Positions 42,374 to 51,009 of a stretch of 64,000 nucleotides of DNA are shown in pieces; within the stretch, counting starts at the first letter, position 1; every line of letters starts with the position of its first letter. The position numbers and the translations under genes were made by a program. The stretch lies in NCBI GenBank assembly GCA_022822905.1, contig JAJDYE010000037.1, positions 127,248 to 191,247 on the forward strand. Direction: 5' to 3'. The notes beneath the pieces are model-generated. The model saw only the letters and a program-made list of their open reading frames with translations, had not been told where the DNA came from and made no database searches. Source of the DNA: Acidimicrobiia bacterium. Lineage in GTDB: Bacteria; Actinomycetota; Acidimicrobiia; Acidimicrobiales; Bin134.

Positions 42374-44773
42374 ATGGCTGATGTCCAAGCGCTGGTTGCC
42401 GATCTGACACTGGAGGAGAAGTGCCGGATGGTGGTGGGCGAGAGCCCGTGGACCATCCCCGGCTGTGAGCGGCTTGGGATTCCCGGCTGGTGTGTCAGCG
42501 ACGGCCCGGTCGGGGTGCGGGGCCGGACCATGGGGCCGGGTCTGGTAGTGCCCGGGCCGTCGGCCATTGCCGCCACCTGGAATCCCGCCCTGGTCCTCGA
42601 ACTGGGCCAAGCTCTGGGCACCGAGGCCACCGACCGCAAGGTGGACATGATCCTCGCCCCCACGGTCAACCTCCACCGCTCCCCGAGGGGCGGCCGTCAT
42701 TTCGAGAGCTACAGCGAGGATCCCGAGCTGAGCTCGCGCATCGCGGTGGCGTACATCAACGGCGTCCAGTCGCAGGGGGTGGGCGCTTGCGTCAAGCACT
42801 ATGTGGCCAACGACCAGGAGTTCGAGCGCTTCACCATCAACGTCGACGTCGACGAGCGGAGCCTGCGGGAGATATACCTCCCCCCGTTCGAGGCCGCCGT
42901 CAAAGAAGCCGGGGTCCGGGCCGTCATGGCCGCCTACAACTTCGTCAACGGCCACCACGCCTGCGCCCAGCCGGATCTGTTGATCGGCATATTGAAAGAG
43001 GAGTGGGAATTCGACGGCTTCGTGGTCTCCGACTGGGGCGCCATCAAAGAGACGGTGGCGCCCGCTCTCCACGGGCTCGACTTGGAGATGGCCGGTCCGG
43101 GCCGATGGTGGGGAAGGGGCCAGCTTCAAGAGGCGGTCGAGGCCGGAAAAGTGGACGAATCGCTCATCGACGACAAGGTGCGCCGCATTGTCGGCTTCCT
43201 GCACTGGGCTGGTCGCCTCAACACGCCCACCGACCACGACGAGGCCAGCATCGAACTTCCTGAACACCGGGAGTTGGCCCGACGCACCGCGGCAGAGTCG
43301 ATGGTGCTGGTTCGCAACCAAGGCGGCCTCTTGCCGCTGGCCGGCGACGGCACGGTGGCGCTCATCGGCGCAGCCGCGGCCGATACGGCCCTGTTGGGCG
43401 GCGGCTCGGCCAGCTTGATTCCCCATCGCACCACCTCGGTGCTGGAGTCGCTGGGGGAGCGGCTCGGCCCGCGGTTGATCGGCCACGCCACCGGTCTCGA
43501 AATGCGCCGCAACGCCGACGCGGTTCCCCAGTCTTGGATTCCCGACGGTGTGAGCTTCGAGCTCTACAACAGCATTGGGTTCGACGGCCAGCCGTTCGAG
43601 ACTCTCACCCGTCCCCTGCCTTTCAATGCGTGGATCGGCGACAACTGGCCCGAAGACTGCGACACCCTGTCGGTGCGCCTGGAGTTCACCATGACGCCCG
43701 AGCAGTCCGGGCGGCACCGGTTGTGCGCCCTCGGCTTCGCCCATGCTCGCCTGTATGTCGACGGCCAGCTAGTGGCCGACAACCAGGTCGACGGGTTCGG
43801 CGCCGGCCTCGGCCTGCACGGCGGCCACGGGTATCTGCACTTGGAGGCCGGCCGGCAGTACCACATCCGCCTCGACCACATCCCCAGGGAGAGGCGCCAG
43901 TGGGTGTGCATAGTGGACGTGGGGGTGGAGTTGGCCGACATGGATCGCGAGCAAAACTTGGACGAAGCCGCCGCGCTGGCCGCCCAGGCCGATACCGCGG
44001 TGGTGGTAGTCGGCTCCAACGCCGAATGGGAGTCGGAGGGCGGCGACCGCGACTCGATCGAGCTGCCCAACCAACAAGACGAGCTGGTGGAGCGAGTGCT
44101 CGACGCCAACCCCAACACGGTGGTGGTGCTCAATTGCGGCGCCCCGATGACTCTGCCGTGGCTCGACCGGGCCAAAGCAGTGCTGTTGGCCTGGTACCCG
44201 GGCCAAGAGGCGGGGGAGGCCATCGCCGATGTGCTGGTTGGCGACGCCGATCCTGGGGGGCGGATGCCCACCAGTTGGGCATGGCGGGAGCAGGACACGC
44301 CCGCTTATCTGAACTACCCCGGCGAGGCCGGCGTGGTGCGCTACGGCGAGGGGATTTTCGTCGGCTACCGCTGGTACGACGCCCGGGCCATCGAACCGAT
44401 GATCCCCTTCGGCCACGGCGGCTCCTACACCACGTTCGAGTGGGGCGAGGCTGAAGCCAGCGGCGAGGACACCCAGCGCACTGTGACGGTTCCAGTCACC
44501 AACACCGGCCAGCGCCGAGGCAGCGAGGTGGTGCAGGTGTACGTGTCCCCGCCCTCCGGCGGGGTATCGAGGCCCCCCAAAGAGCTGGCCGGATTCGCCA
44601 AGCTCACCCTCGACCCCGGTGAGACCGCCACCGCGGAGGTCACCCTCAACGAGCGGTCGTTCGCCCGCTGGGACCCCGAAATTCACGATTGGGTGGTCGA
44701 CCCCGGCCAGTACCGACTAATAGTGGCCGCCTCATCCACCGATCTCCGCTCGGCATTGGCCATCGAGATCTGA
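42374..44773 (+). CDS. glycoside hydrolase family 3 beta-glucosidase
   Basis: A 799-residue GH3 enzyme: N-terminal barrel with LAPTVNLHRSPRGGRHFES and VKHYVANDQE, and the nucleophile Asp in GFVVSDWGAI near residue 219. The alpha/beta sandwich follows with GSNAEWESEGGDRD, and a PA14 insertion (about 395-540, NAWIGDNWPEDC) sits between. A C-terminal fibronectin-III-like domain has VTNTGQRRGSEVVQVYV. There is no signal peptide, so it is probably cytoplasmic. AGAGGG precedes ATG at 42374. It removes terminal beta-glucosyl or related residues. Confidence 0.92.
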   Translation: MADVQALVADLTLEEKCRMVVGESPWTIPGCERLGIPGWCVSDGPVGVRGRTMGPGLVVPGPSAIAATWNPALVLELGQALGTEATDRKVDMILAPTVNLHRSPRGGRHFESYSEDPELSSRIAVAYINGVQSQGVGACVKHYVANDQEFERFTINVDVDERSLREIYLPPFEAAVKEAGVRAVMAAYNFVNGHHACAQPDLLIGILKEEWEFDGFVVSDWGAIKETVAPALHGLDLEMAGPGRWWGRGQLQEAVEAGKVDESLIDDKVRRIVGFLHWAGRLNTPTDHDEASIELPEHRELARRTAAESMVLVRNQGGLLPLAGDGTVALIGAAAADTALLGGGSASLIPHRTTSVLESLGERLGPRLIGHATGLEMRRNADAVPQSWIPDGVSFELYNSIGFDGQPFETLTRPLPFNAWIGDNWPEDCDTLSVRLEFTMTPEQSGRHRLCALGFAHARLYVDGQLVADNQVDGFGAGLGLHGGHGYLHLEAGRQYHIRLDHIPRERRQWVCIVDVGVELADMDREQNLDEAAALAAQADTAVVVVGSNAEWESEGGDRDSIELPNQQDELVERVLDANPNTVVVLNCGAPMTLPWLDRAKAVLLAWYPGQEAGEAIADVLVGDADPGGRMPTSWAWREQDTPAYLNYPGEAGVVRYGEGIFVGYRWYDARAIEPMIPFGHGGSYTTFEWGEAEASGEDTQRTVTVPVTNTGQRRGSEVVQVYVSPPSGGVSRPPKELAGFAKLTLDPGETATAEVTLNERSFARWDPEIHDWVVDPGQYRLIVAASSTDLRSALAIEI

Positions 44774-44876
44774 CCCATATCGGGGACTTGGTCGACGCCT
44801 CAGCGGCGCTGTGCCCCGCCCCCGCCATCTCCTCGATCCGGACGCGCTCCTCGAAACAAAGCCGCCGTGCCATACT
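44774..44876 (-). pseudogene. fragment of an IS30-like transposase (N terminus)
   Basis: The minus strand reads MARRLCFEERVRIEEMAGAG then HSAAE before losing similarity. This resembles the first residues of IS30-type transposases (R-L-S-x-E-E-R-x-x-I). Only about 25 codons remain, and the GH3 gene follows on the other strand. The 44774-45107 region holds no intact gene. Confidence 0.45.
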
Positions 44877-44882
44877 GGAAAC

Positions 44883-44948
44883 CTCCACCGGTTGGTTGCT
44901 GCTAACACACCGGCCATCATGGCCGATACGCTGCAACCACCGGTGGAG
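44883..44948. repeat. nested inverted repeats (large hairpin)
   Basis: CTCCACCGGTTGGTTGC at 44883-44899 is nearly complementary to GCAACCACCGGTGGAG at 44933-44948, and between them CGGCCAT-C-ATGGCCG at 44911-44925 is a perfect palindrome. It could be an insertion-sequence end, since it lies 7 bp upstream of the transposase-like fragment, or a transcription-blocking hairpin. Confidence 0.55.
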
Positions 44949-45094
44949 TTCACCGCCGATGTGCGCTGGTCGTCAGTTGACATTTGCTGAATCGGTGCCG
45001 AGCAGCATCAGCCGTCAATTTCTGGCGGGCCAGTGGCAAGAAGCTGGTCGCAAATCGCAGCGTAAATCAAGGTGATTGTTGTCACTGCCGCCGG

Positions 45095-45100
45095 TATAAT
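45095..45100 (+). promoter_or_regulatory. consensus -10 box, leaderless start
   Basis: TATAAT, a perfect consensus, ends seven bases before ATG at 45108, with no ribosome-binding site between them. This is the clearest leaderless layout in the window. Confidence 0.55.
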
Positions 45101-45107
45101 CACAGAC

Positions 45108-46377
45108 ATGGAAGTTATAAGCATTTCCAAAGACAGTGGTTCGAATGCCGGTGCTGGTTCGGGTATTAGATTTCCTGACTATTCGAAAGCTGATCGTTCG
45201 GAGTTGTTGGGCTTGATGGCACAAGCTGATTTGTGCCGCCGCCGGGTAGAGGCCTATTTGGTGGGCTTAGTTGTCCGTTTCGGCGAGCTTGAAGGACGGT
45301 CGGCGGCAGCGACGGGTGTGCCACCAGCTCAACATCAGCGCGCATCGGGCCCGCCAGCTTGCAAGGACAGCAGAGGGTCTCGCCGCGATGCCCGAAGTGC
45401 TCAGCGCTGCCGAGCAAGGCCTGATCTCTGCTGATCAGGCTGGGCTGGTGGCCGAGTCGCACAAGCGGACGCCGATGAGTGACCTCGACCAGCAGGAACT
45501 GGTCGAGTTGGGCGGATGGCAGGGCCAAGACGAGTTCAAGAAGACCGTGGTCGCCAGCGAGGACCAGCGCCGCGCTGATGACGGGATGGGCCGCGCCGAG
45601 CGCCAGCGGGCCCGTCGCAGCGCCAAGGTGTTCGACGGCACAGGCGGCATGGTGGTGCTCCACGCCGAGTTGGACCAGGTGGCGGGCGAGCGGGTCAAGA
45701 CCGTTTTGTGTTCTATGAGCTCCAAGATGCTGGGCGATGACTTTGCCCACGACCCGATCCGCACCTTCGAGCAGCGCAACGCCGATGCCCTTGTAGCGCT
45801 CATCACCCAACAGCCCGCCGCGGGAACAGCAAGCCAAGGCGGCGGCGGTTTCGGCCCCGGCGGGATGGGCTGCGAAGACATCGCCGCTCCTGCCCCGCAG
45901 AAGACCGTGCTAGTCGTCTCCGCCGACTACGACGCCATCACAGGAGAACTCAAAAACTGTGGGCTCATCGACGGAACCCCCATCGAACTCAACGAGTTGC
46001 GTCGGCTGGCCTGCGACGCGGAAATCCTGCCGATGATCTTCTCCGCCAACGGGCAGCCCCTCTATGCGGGGAGAACCCGAAAAGCAGTGACTAGAGCCCA
46101 GAAACTGGCCCTGTACCGAAGAGACAGGGGTTGCATCGGCTGCGGCATCCGCCCGCAGGCTTGCGACGCTCACCACATCGTGCCCTGGGAGCACAACGGG
46201 CCCACCGACATCACCAACCTGGTGCTGTTGTGCCCCAAATGCCACGCCAAAGTCCACAAACACGGCCATACCATCGAAAACGACCCCGAAACCGGCCGGT
46301 ATCAGCTCAGATGCCCGGATCGGCCCAGCCGGGTATCGCCGGGCCGACCTCCCCACCAACACCAATCAGCAGCCTGA
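45108..46377 (+). pseudogene. DUF222 / HNH endonuclease protein with an early frameshift
   Basis: The N-terminal part starting at 45108 (MEVISISKDSG, then DRSELLGLMAQADLCRRRVE and FGELEGRSAA) continues in a different frame from about 45305 to 46377 (RARQLARTAEGLAAMPEVLS onward). Both parts fit a DUF222 protein, so a 1-base indel near 45300-45330 separates them. The C terminus has an intact HNH site: CIGCGIRPQACDAHHIVPW and LVLLCPKCHAKVH. Such proteins are common in actinobacteria and may be nucleases of mobile elements. A sequencing error cannot be excluded. Confidence 0.65.
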
Positions 46378-46469
46378 GCAGATCCAAGGCAGCGCCCCTA
46401 GCACCCCGGAGTGATTCTTTGTCCACCTTCTGAGTGACGCGGGGTACGCCACTGGGCTGCTGGCCGGGG

Positions 46470-47705
46470 TCAACTCCACACAGCGCTTATAGGGATCGCC
46501 CAGAGGCGGTCGCCGAGTTGGAATGAGCGGGGGCCGGTGTGGAGTACGACTCCGGCTAGGAATCGGTCGTCGATGCTGTCGCGCAACCAGGCCAGGTGAC
46601 GGGCGTCATCGCTTGCGGGCGCGGCGGTGGCTTTGATCTCGATGCCGACGACGTGCTGCGCGTCGAGTTCGGCGATGACGTCGATTTCGTGGCGTCCGTG
46701 ATGTTGGCGGAGGTGATACAAACGGCAGCGGTGCTCGCTCACGGTGGCCTGGGCCCGCAGTTGGGCGACGACGAAGGTTTCCAGCAGGCGCCCGAGCAGG
46801 TTTGCGTCGCGCATGACTGTCTCATGGGTGGCCCCGGTTATGGCGGCCACCAGCGATGAGTCGATGAGTTGCCGTTTGGGGGCGAGGGTCAGACGCTTGA
46901 GCCGGTTCGAAGTCCATGCCGGCAGCTCGTCGATGACATAGATCCGGCTGAGCAACTCGTGATAGCCCAAGGCGGTCTGCCGGTTGACATTGGCTGCGCT
47001 GTAGAGGGTGGTGTCGTCCACAATGCCGCCCGAATGAAGGGCGTACGCCTCGAAGTACCGGCCCAGTCTGACGCTGTCGTGGCCGGTGCCTGCCATTTGG
47101 ACATCGCGGGTCACGATCTCCTCGGTGTAGGTGTCGAGCCAGCCCCGGCGGGCCTGGGGGGTGAGCGATAGAGCCGCTTGGGGGAAGCCGCCTCGCAATG
47201 CCATGTCTAGGTAGTGCCGCAAGTTCAGCTGTTCGCCCGGAGCGTCGGCTGGGGTGTTGGCGGCGATCCGGTCGACGAAGGGGGTCGTCGGGGTTCCGAG
47301 TTGCTCATCTACGGTCATGGGATACATAGCGATGCGAGTCACCCGGCCCGTGCCTGGCCATGTCTTGGCTTCGATCTCGGCTCTCACCGATCCCGTAAGG
47401 ATGAACCGGCCTGGTCGCGGCTGTGTGTCGCAGGCTCGTTTGACCGCGCCGAGCACTTCGGGCACTTCTTGCCACTCGTCGAGAAGAACCGGCTCAGGCA
47501 GGCCGTCTAGGGCGGTATCGGGGTCAGCGGCAACGACTGCTGCTTCAGCAGGGCGGTCTAACCGGATGACCGTGCGGGCGTGCCGCACGGCTGTGGTCGT
47601 CTTTCCCGATGCCCGCGGCCCAACAATCGCCAAAGCGGGCAGCTCCGTGAGAAACTCTGCGATCAACCGGTCAGCCAACCGCTCCCTGTACTCAGCCACC
47701 ATCAT
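46470..47705 (-). CDS. AAA ATPase with DUF4143 C-terminal domain
   Basis: A 411-residue ATPase. Walker A is GPRASGKT at residues 29-36, Walker B PVLLDEWQEVP, and TGSVRAEI is a sensor region. The C-terminal DUF4143 domain includes YLDMALRGGFP and a PD-(D/E)xK-like core (HEIDVIAELDAQHVVGIEIKAT). The function of this widespread family is unknown; a nuclease or defence role is often supposed. ATG at 47705 is preceded on the minus strand by four tandem 23-bp-spaced repeats. Confidence 0.85.
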   Translation of the reverse strand: MMVAEYRERLADRLIAEFLTELPALAIVGPRASGKTTTAVRHARTVIRLDRPAEAAVVAADPDTALDGLPEPVLLDEWQEVPEVLGAVKRACDTQPRPGRFILTGSVRAEIEAKTWPGTGRVTRIAMYPMTVDEQLGTPTTPFVDRIAANTPADAPGEQLNLRHYLDMALRGGFPQAALSLTPQARRGWLDTYTEEIVTRDVQMAGTGHDSVRLGRYFEAYALHSGGIVDDTTLYSAANVNRQTALGYHELLSRIYVIDELPAWTSNRLKRLTLAPKRQLIDSSLVAAITGATHETVMRDANLLGRLLETFVVAQLRAQATVSEHRCRLYHLRQHHGRHEIDVIAELDAQHVVGIEIKATAAPASDDARHLAWLRDSIDDRFLAGVVLHTGPRSFQLGDRLWAIPISAVWS

Positions 47706-47709
47706 AGAC

Positions 47710-47793
47710 TAGCGGTTTTCGACATCTGATACTAGCGGTTTTCGACACTTAGTAGTAGCGGTTTTCGACACTTAGCTGTAGCGGTTTTCGACA
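47710..47793. repeat. four 15-bp direct repeats at an exact 23-bp period
   Basis: TAGCGGTTTTCGACA occurs identically at 47710-47724, 47733-47747, 47756-47770 and 47779-47793. Each unit starts 23 bp after the last, with short unlike spacers. The array begins 5 bp upstream of the DUF4143 ATPase ATG and covers its whole promoter region. Iteron-type binding sites for a regulator, or the end of a mobile element, are the main readings. Confidence 0.85.
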
Positions 47794-47873
47794 CCAGTAC
47801 GAGCCCTGCTGCTGCGTAGCATGGCCGAATACGACCTGGCCGACCGAGGCTGAAGATGAAAACTGAGTCGCAG

Positions 47874-50456
47874 TTAGGTTCGGGTGGGTGCCTTGGCGAC
47901 GAGCTGCATCATCTCGCGAGCCACCATGGGGGCGGCGTTCTGGTTTTGGCCGGTCACCAGGTTGCCGTCGACCACCCAGTGGTTGGCGAATGCGTCGCGG
48001 AACCGGGTGGTGCTCTCGAAGACCGCACCGTCCCGCCGCAATTCGGTTTCGGGATGGTGGGGCGTGCTCTCGATGCCGAGCTCTTGAACCTGCTTGTCGG
48101 TCACCCCGGTGATCCGGCGCCCCTTCACCAGCGGCTCCCCGTCGGGCCCGGTGGCCAGCAGTAGGCCGAGCGGGCCGTGGCAGACGCCGCCGATCACCCG
48201 ATCCAGCCGGTTGGCCTCGGTGATCTGGGCCCCTAGATCGGGCGAAAAGCCGAAGTCATGGGCCGCTCCCCACCCTCCGGCGAGGTACACGATGTCGTAG
48301 TCGGCCATGTCGAGGTCTCCCACCGCCAGCGACTCGGTGACCTTCTGGCGGAGGTCGTCGTCGATAAGGAAGCGGTCGTCGGCCTCGGTGCGGATCACGG
48401 GTTTCAGCGACTGGGGATCCACGGGGATCTCTCCGCCGGCCGGGCTGGCCACGTGTACCTCCATACCGGCGTCTAAGAAGGCGTAATAGGGCACGGTCAT
48501 CTCGCTGGAGAACACACCGGTGGGTTTGCCGATGTCGAGCCTCCCGTGGTTGGTGGCCACCACCAGGGCTCGTCGCCCGGTGAGATCGGCCTTGAAGCGA
48601 CGTTGGTCATCGGGATGCATGCCCACCTGCTGGAGCGCTTTGCGCAGCAGACGGGCAGGGGGCGGGGGCGTCTTGGCCGTGGGACCCTCCAAGGGGATGC
48701 GCTCGGCGTAGGGCCAAGGCTGGTTGCGGTCGGGAACGCACTTGGTCCGCTCGGCGGCCAAGAGGTTGGTGAGATGGGTGAAGACGGCTGAGGCCGCCGG
48801 GTCGCTCGCTCGGTTATTGGCTTCGATGGGGTCGGCGTCGAGGTCGTACAGCTCCCACTGGTCGGGGAGGGGCTCAGATCGATGGATCGGCCCGGCCGGT
48901 CCGCTCGCGGCCAGGTGGCGCACGCCCGGCTCGGTCCAAGTGTCGGGATCGTCGAAGCTCCGCACGATCTTCCACAGGCGGCCGGCACCGCCAGCCGCCG
49001 TGGCATCCGACACCCGGACGACGAGACCCTCGAAATTGGCGGCGACGTGGGCGGGCACCTGGATGCGCAGCGGGAGTGGCGGACGCACCGTCCGGCCCAT
49101 CTGCCGGGCCATGGCGCTGGCCCCGGAATCGCCCTCGGGCATGTTGTCGCGGGTCAGCAGGTAGACCGGCCGTTCGGTGTCGGGCGCCGACGTCCCGTCG
49201 ACCACCGCCATGAGATCGCGGCCGGGAAGGGGGTGCACCTCGGTGTGGGTCTGTTGGAGTTGCCCGGCGGCTTCCTGCTGGTCGATGCCGGCGGCGGCCA
49301 ACAGCGTCGGCACGAGATCGACATGGGAGCTGGGAGCATCGTCGATCTGGCGGCCCGTCGTCTCGTGGCGTCCGATCCGGGCGATGGCGAACGGCACCCG
49401 GGTGGCCTCGTCGTACAGGTTGAACCATTTCTGGTGGAGGCCGCCGTGGGCGCCCAACAGCTCGCCGTGGTCGGCGGTTCGCACCAGCACGGCGTGCTCT
49501 GATCCCCCCTCGGTGACGGCGCGGCGAACCCGGTCGAGCGGGCCATCCACCTCGGCGTGGAGGCGGTGGTAGAGGTCGCGATACCCCTGGGCCCGCGTCC
49601 GATAGGCCCGTTCGATCAGCGGCGGCGGCCCGTAGCACGACAGGTAGGAGGCGCGGAAGGCGATCTGGGCGGCGGGCTTGGAGGAGAGATCCTCGTTATC
49701 GGTGGGCGACGGCGGCACCGGCGGCGGATCCTCGACGCCGGGGGTGCGAGGGCTGCCCCGCCGCAGCCATCCCGGGGCGAACACGATGTCGTGGGGGTTC
49801 ACGAAGCTGGCCACCAGCAAGAACGGGCGGGCGGCCTCGGCATCGCCGGCCCGTCGGCGGGCGTAGCGGTCTTGGAGCCAGGCCACCACCCGGTCGGCGA
49901 TCAGCGGATCCCGCACAAATCCGGTGTTGGAGAACGACGGGCCGTGGGTCTCAGGGCCGATCCATCCGGAGAACCCGAACACACCGAGCGGATCGGCATC
50001 CAGATAGGCCCCCACTGCCATCTCGTCCACTGCGCCTTCGCTGTCGTTGGTGGCCAGCGCGCCCCCGGTGGCGGGGTCGAACAGATCGGCGTGGCTCATG
50101 TGCCACTTTCCCTGGTAATGGGTGTCGTAGCCCGCGGCCTGGAACCAGTGCCCCAGGGTGGGCACCTCGCCGGGGCGCAGCCACCGCATCCGAGAGTCGT
50201 TCCACATTTTCCCCAGGCCGTCGGTCTGGGTCACGCCGTGGACGTCGGGGTACTGGCCGGTGAACAGCGTAGGACGGCTGGGCACACAGGCCAGCGAGCC
50301 GGTGTAGTGCCGCATGAACGAAACCCCGTGGTCCTCGAACCACCGGGCCCCGACCAGGGTGCGATGGCGCCACTCGCGCAGCTCGTCGCTCTCATAGGGC
50401 GGGGCGGCCCGCTCCTGATCGGTCATGATCACAACCACGTCGGGACGATCGGTCAT
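47874..50456 (-). CDS. sulfatase fused to a DJ-1/PfpI domain
   Basis: An 860-residue fusion. The N-terminal part is a sulfatase: metal site VVVIMTDQ, formylglycine Cys57 in CVPSRPTLFTG, QGKWHMSH and RTADHGELLGAHGG. From about residue 640 a DJ-1/PfpI domain follows (VVATNHGRLDIGKPTGVF, then AGGWGAAHDFG and GGVCHGPLG with Cys near 759). There is no signal peptide. The sulfatase needs formylglycine-generating enzyme encoded elsewhere. ATG at 50456 is chosen because it opens the canonical start of the sulfatase; the frame extends upstream. Function of the fused domain is unknown. Confidence 0.88.
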   Translation of the reverse strand: MTDRPDVVVIMTDQERAAPPYESDELREWRHRTLVGARWFEDHGVSFMRHYTGSLACVPSRPTLFTGQYPDVHGVTQTDGLGKMWNDSRMRWLRPGEVPTLGHWFQAAGYDTHYQGKWHMSHADLFDPATGGALATNDSEGAVDEMAVGAYLDADPLGVFGFSGWIGPETHGPSFSNTGFVRDPLIADRVVAWLQDRYARRRAGDAEAARPFLLVASFVNPHDIVFAPGWLRRGSPRTPGVEDPPPVPPSPTDNEDLSSKPAAQIAFRASYLSCYGPPPLIERAYRTRAQGYRDLYHRLHAEVDGPLDRVRRAVTEGGSEHAVLVRTADHGELLGAHGGLHQKWFNLYDEATRVPFAIARIGRHETTGRQIDDAPSSHVDLVPTLLAAAGIDQQEAAGQLQQTHTEVHPLPGRDLMAVVDGTSAPDTERPVYLLTRDNMPEGDSGASAMARQMGRTVRPPLPLRIQVPAHVAANFEGLVVRVSDATAAGGAGRLWKIVRSFDDPDTWTEPGVRHLAASGPAGPIHRSEPLPDQWELYDLDADPIEANNRASDPAASAVFTHLTNLLAAERTKCVPDRNQPWPYAERIPLEGPTAKTPPPPARLLRKALQQVGMHPDDQRRFKADLTGRRALVVATNHGRLDIGKPTGVFSSEMTVPYYAFLDAGMEVHVASPAGGEIPVDPQSLKPVIRTEADDRFLIDDDLRQKVTESLAVGDLDMADYDIVYLAGGWGAAHDFGFSPDLGAQITEANRLDRVIGGVCHGPLGLLLATGPDGEPLVKGRRITGVTDKQVQELGIESTPHHPETELRRDGAVFESTTRFRDAFANHWVVDGNLVTGQNQNAAPMVAREMMQLVAKAPTRT

Positions 50457-50493
50457 CGGTCGGACTCCAGCGATCGCGGGCTTGCTCCAAGGG

Positions 50494-50946
50494 TCATGGG
50501 CTTGCTCCCGAGGCCATGGCCAGATGGCTTTCGAGTCCGGCGAGCATGATTTCCGAGGCTCGGGCCAAGCGCTGGGCCGCAATCCGGGCGATCAGCTGCT
50601 GCGGTGGCCGTGGTCCGGCGTTCACTCGGCTGGTCAGCGACACCCGGGTCCCGCTGGCCATCTCCATGAGCGACCAGGTGTTGACCACCGTGCGGATCAC
50701 CGGGGGAAGTCCCTCAATCGAGTAGGCCAGGGATAAGCCCGGAGTCCATTCCACCACCCGCTCCACCAGGGAGCTGCGGCCCACCTGCACTCGGCGCACC
50801 GCGCCGACGCCCTCGGTCTGCTCACTCATCAAGCAGGAGTGATCGACGTTGGGCGCCCACTTGCTGATGGCCCCGAAGTCTCCTAGCACGGCCCACACAG
50901 CATCAGCATCGGCGGCGACAACGGCAGTTCTGGTGGTCTCGCTCAT
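50494..50946 (-). CDS. SRPBCC (polyketide-cyclase-like) protein
   Basis: A 150-residue single-domain SRPBCC protein: ADADAVWAVLGDFGAISKWA at the start, a beta-sheet (RRVQVGRSSLVERVVEW), and a C-terminal helix AQRLARASEIMLAGLESHLA. It is encoded between two sulfatase genes. ATG at 50946 overlaps the stop of a tiny upstream reading frame (ATGA). Ligand unknown. Confidence 0.8.
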   Translation of the reverse strand: MSETTRTAVVAADADAVWAVLGDFGAISKWAPNVDHSCLMSEQTEGVGAVRRVQVGRSSLVERVVEWTPGLSLAYSIEGLPPVIRTVVNTWSLMEMASGTRVSLTSRVNAGPRPPQQLIARIAAQRLARASEIMLAGLESHLAMASGASP

Positions 50947-50999
50947 AGCCGAAGGCCCCCGAGTCGGGTGGTCTCGCTCATGGCCGAAGGCCCCCGAGT
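50932..50999. repeat. 33-bp tandem duplication spanning the gene start
   Basis: Positions 50932-50964 and 50967-50999 are identical except for one base, with a 35-bp period. The duplication copies the start codon region of the SRPBCC gene, so a second ATG stands at 50981 on the minus strand, in another frame. Confidence 0.8.
50943..50981 (-). CDS. 12-codon leader reading frame coupled to the SRPBCC gene
   Basis: The duplicated start gives ATG at 50981 and the peptide MSETTRLGGLRL, whose TGA overlaps the ATG of the SRPBCC gene (ATGA). It is probably an accident of the duplication, but it could couple or tune translation of the next gene. Its expression is not shown. Confidence 0.35.
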   Translation of the reverse strand: MSETTRLGGLRL

Positions 51000-51009
51000 G
51001 CAACCGCTG

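Noticed and set aside
47710..47793. CRISPR array
   Set aside because: Repeats are only 15 bp with 8-bp spacers and there are no cas genes; iteron-like repeats are a better description.
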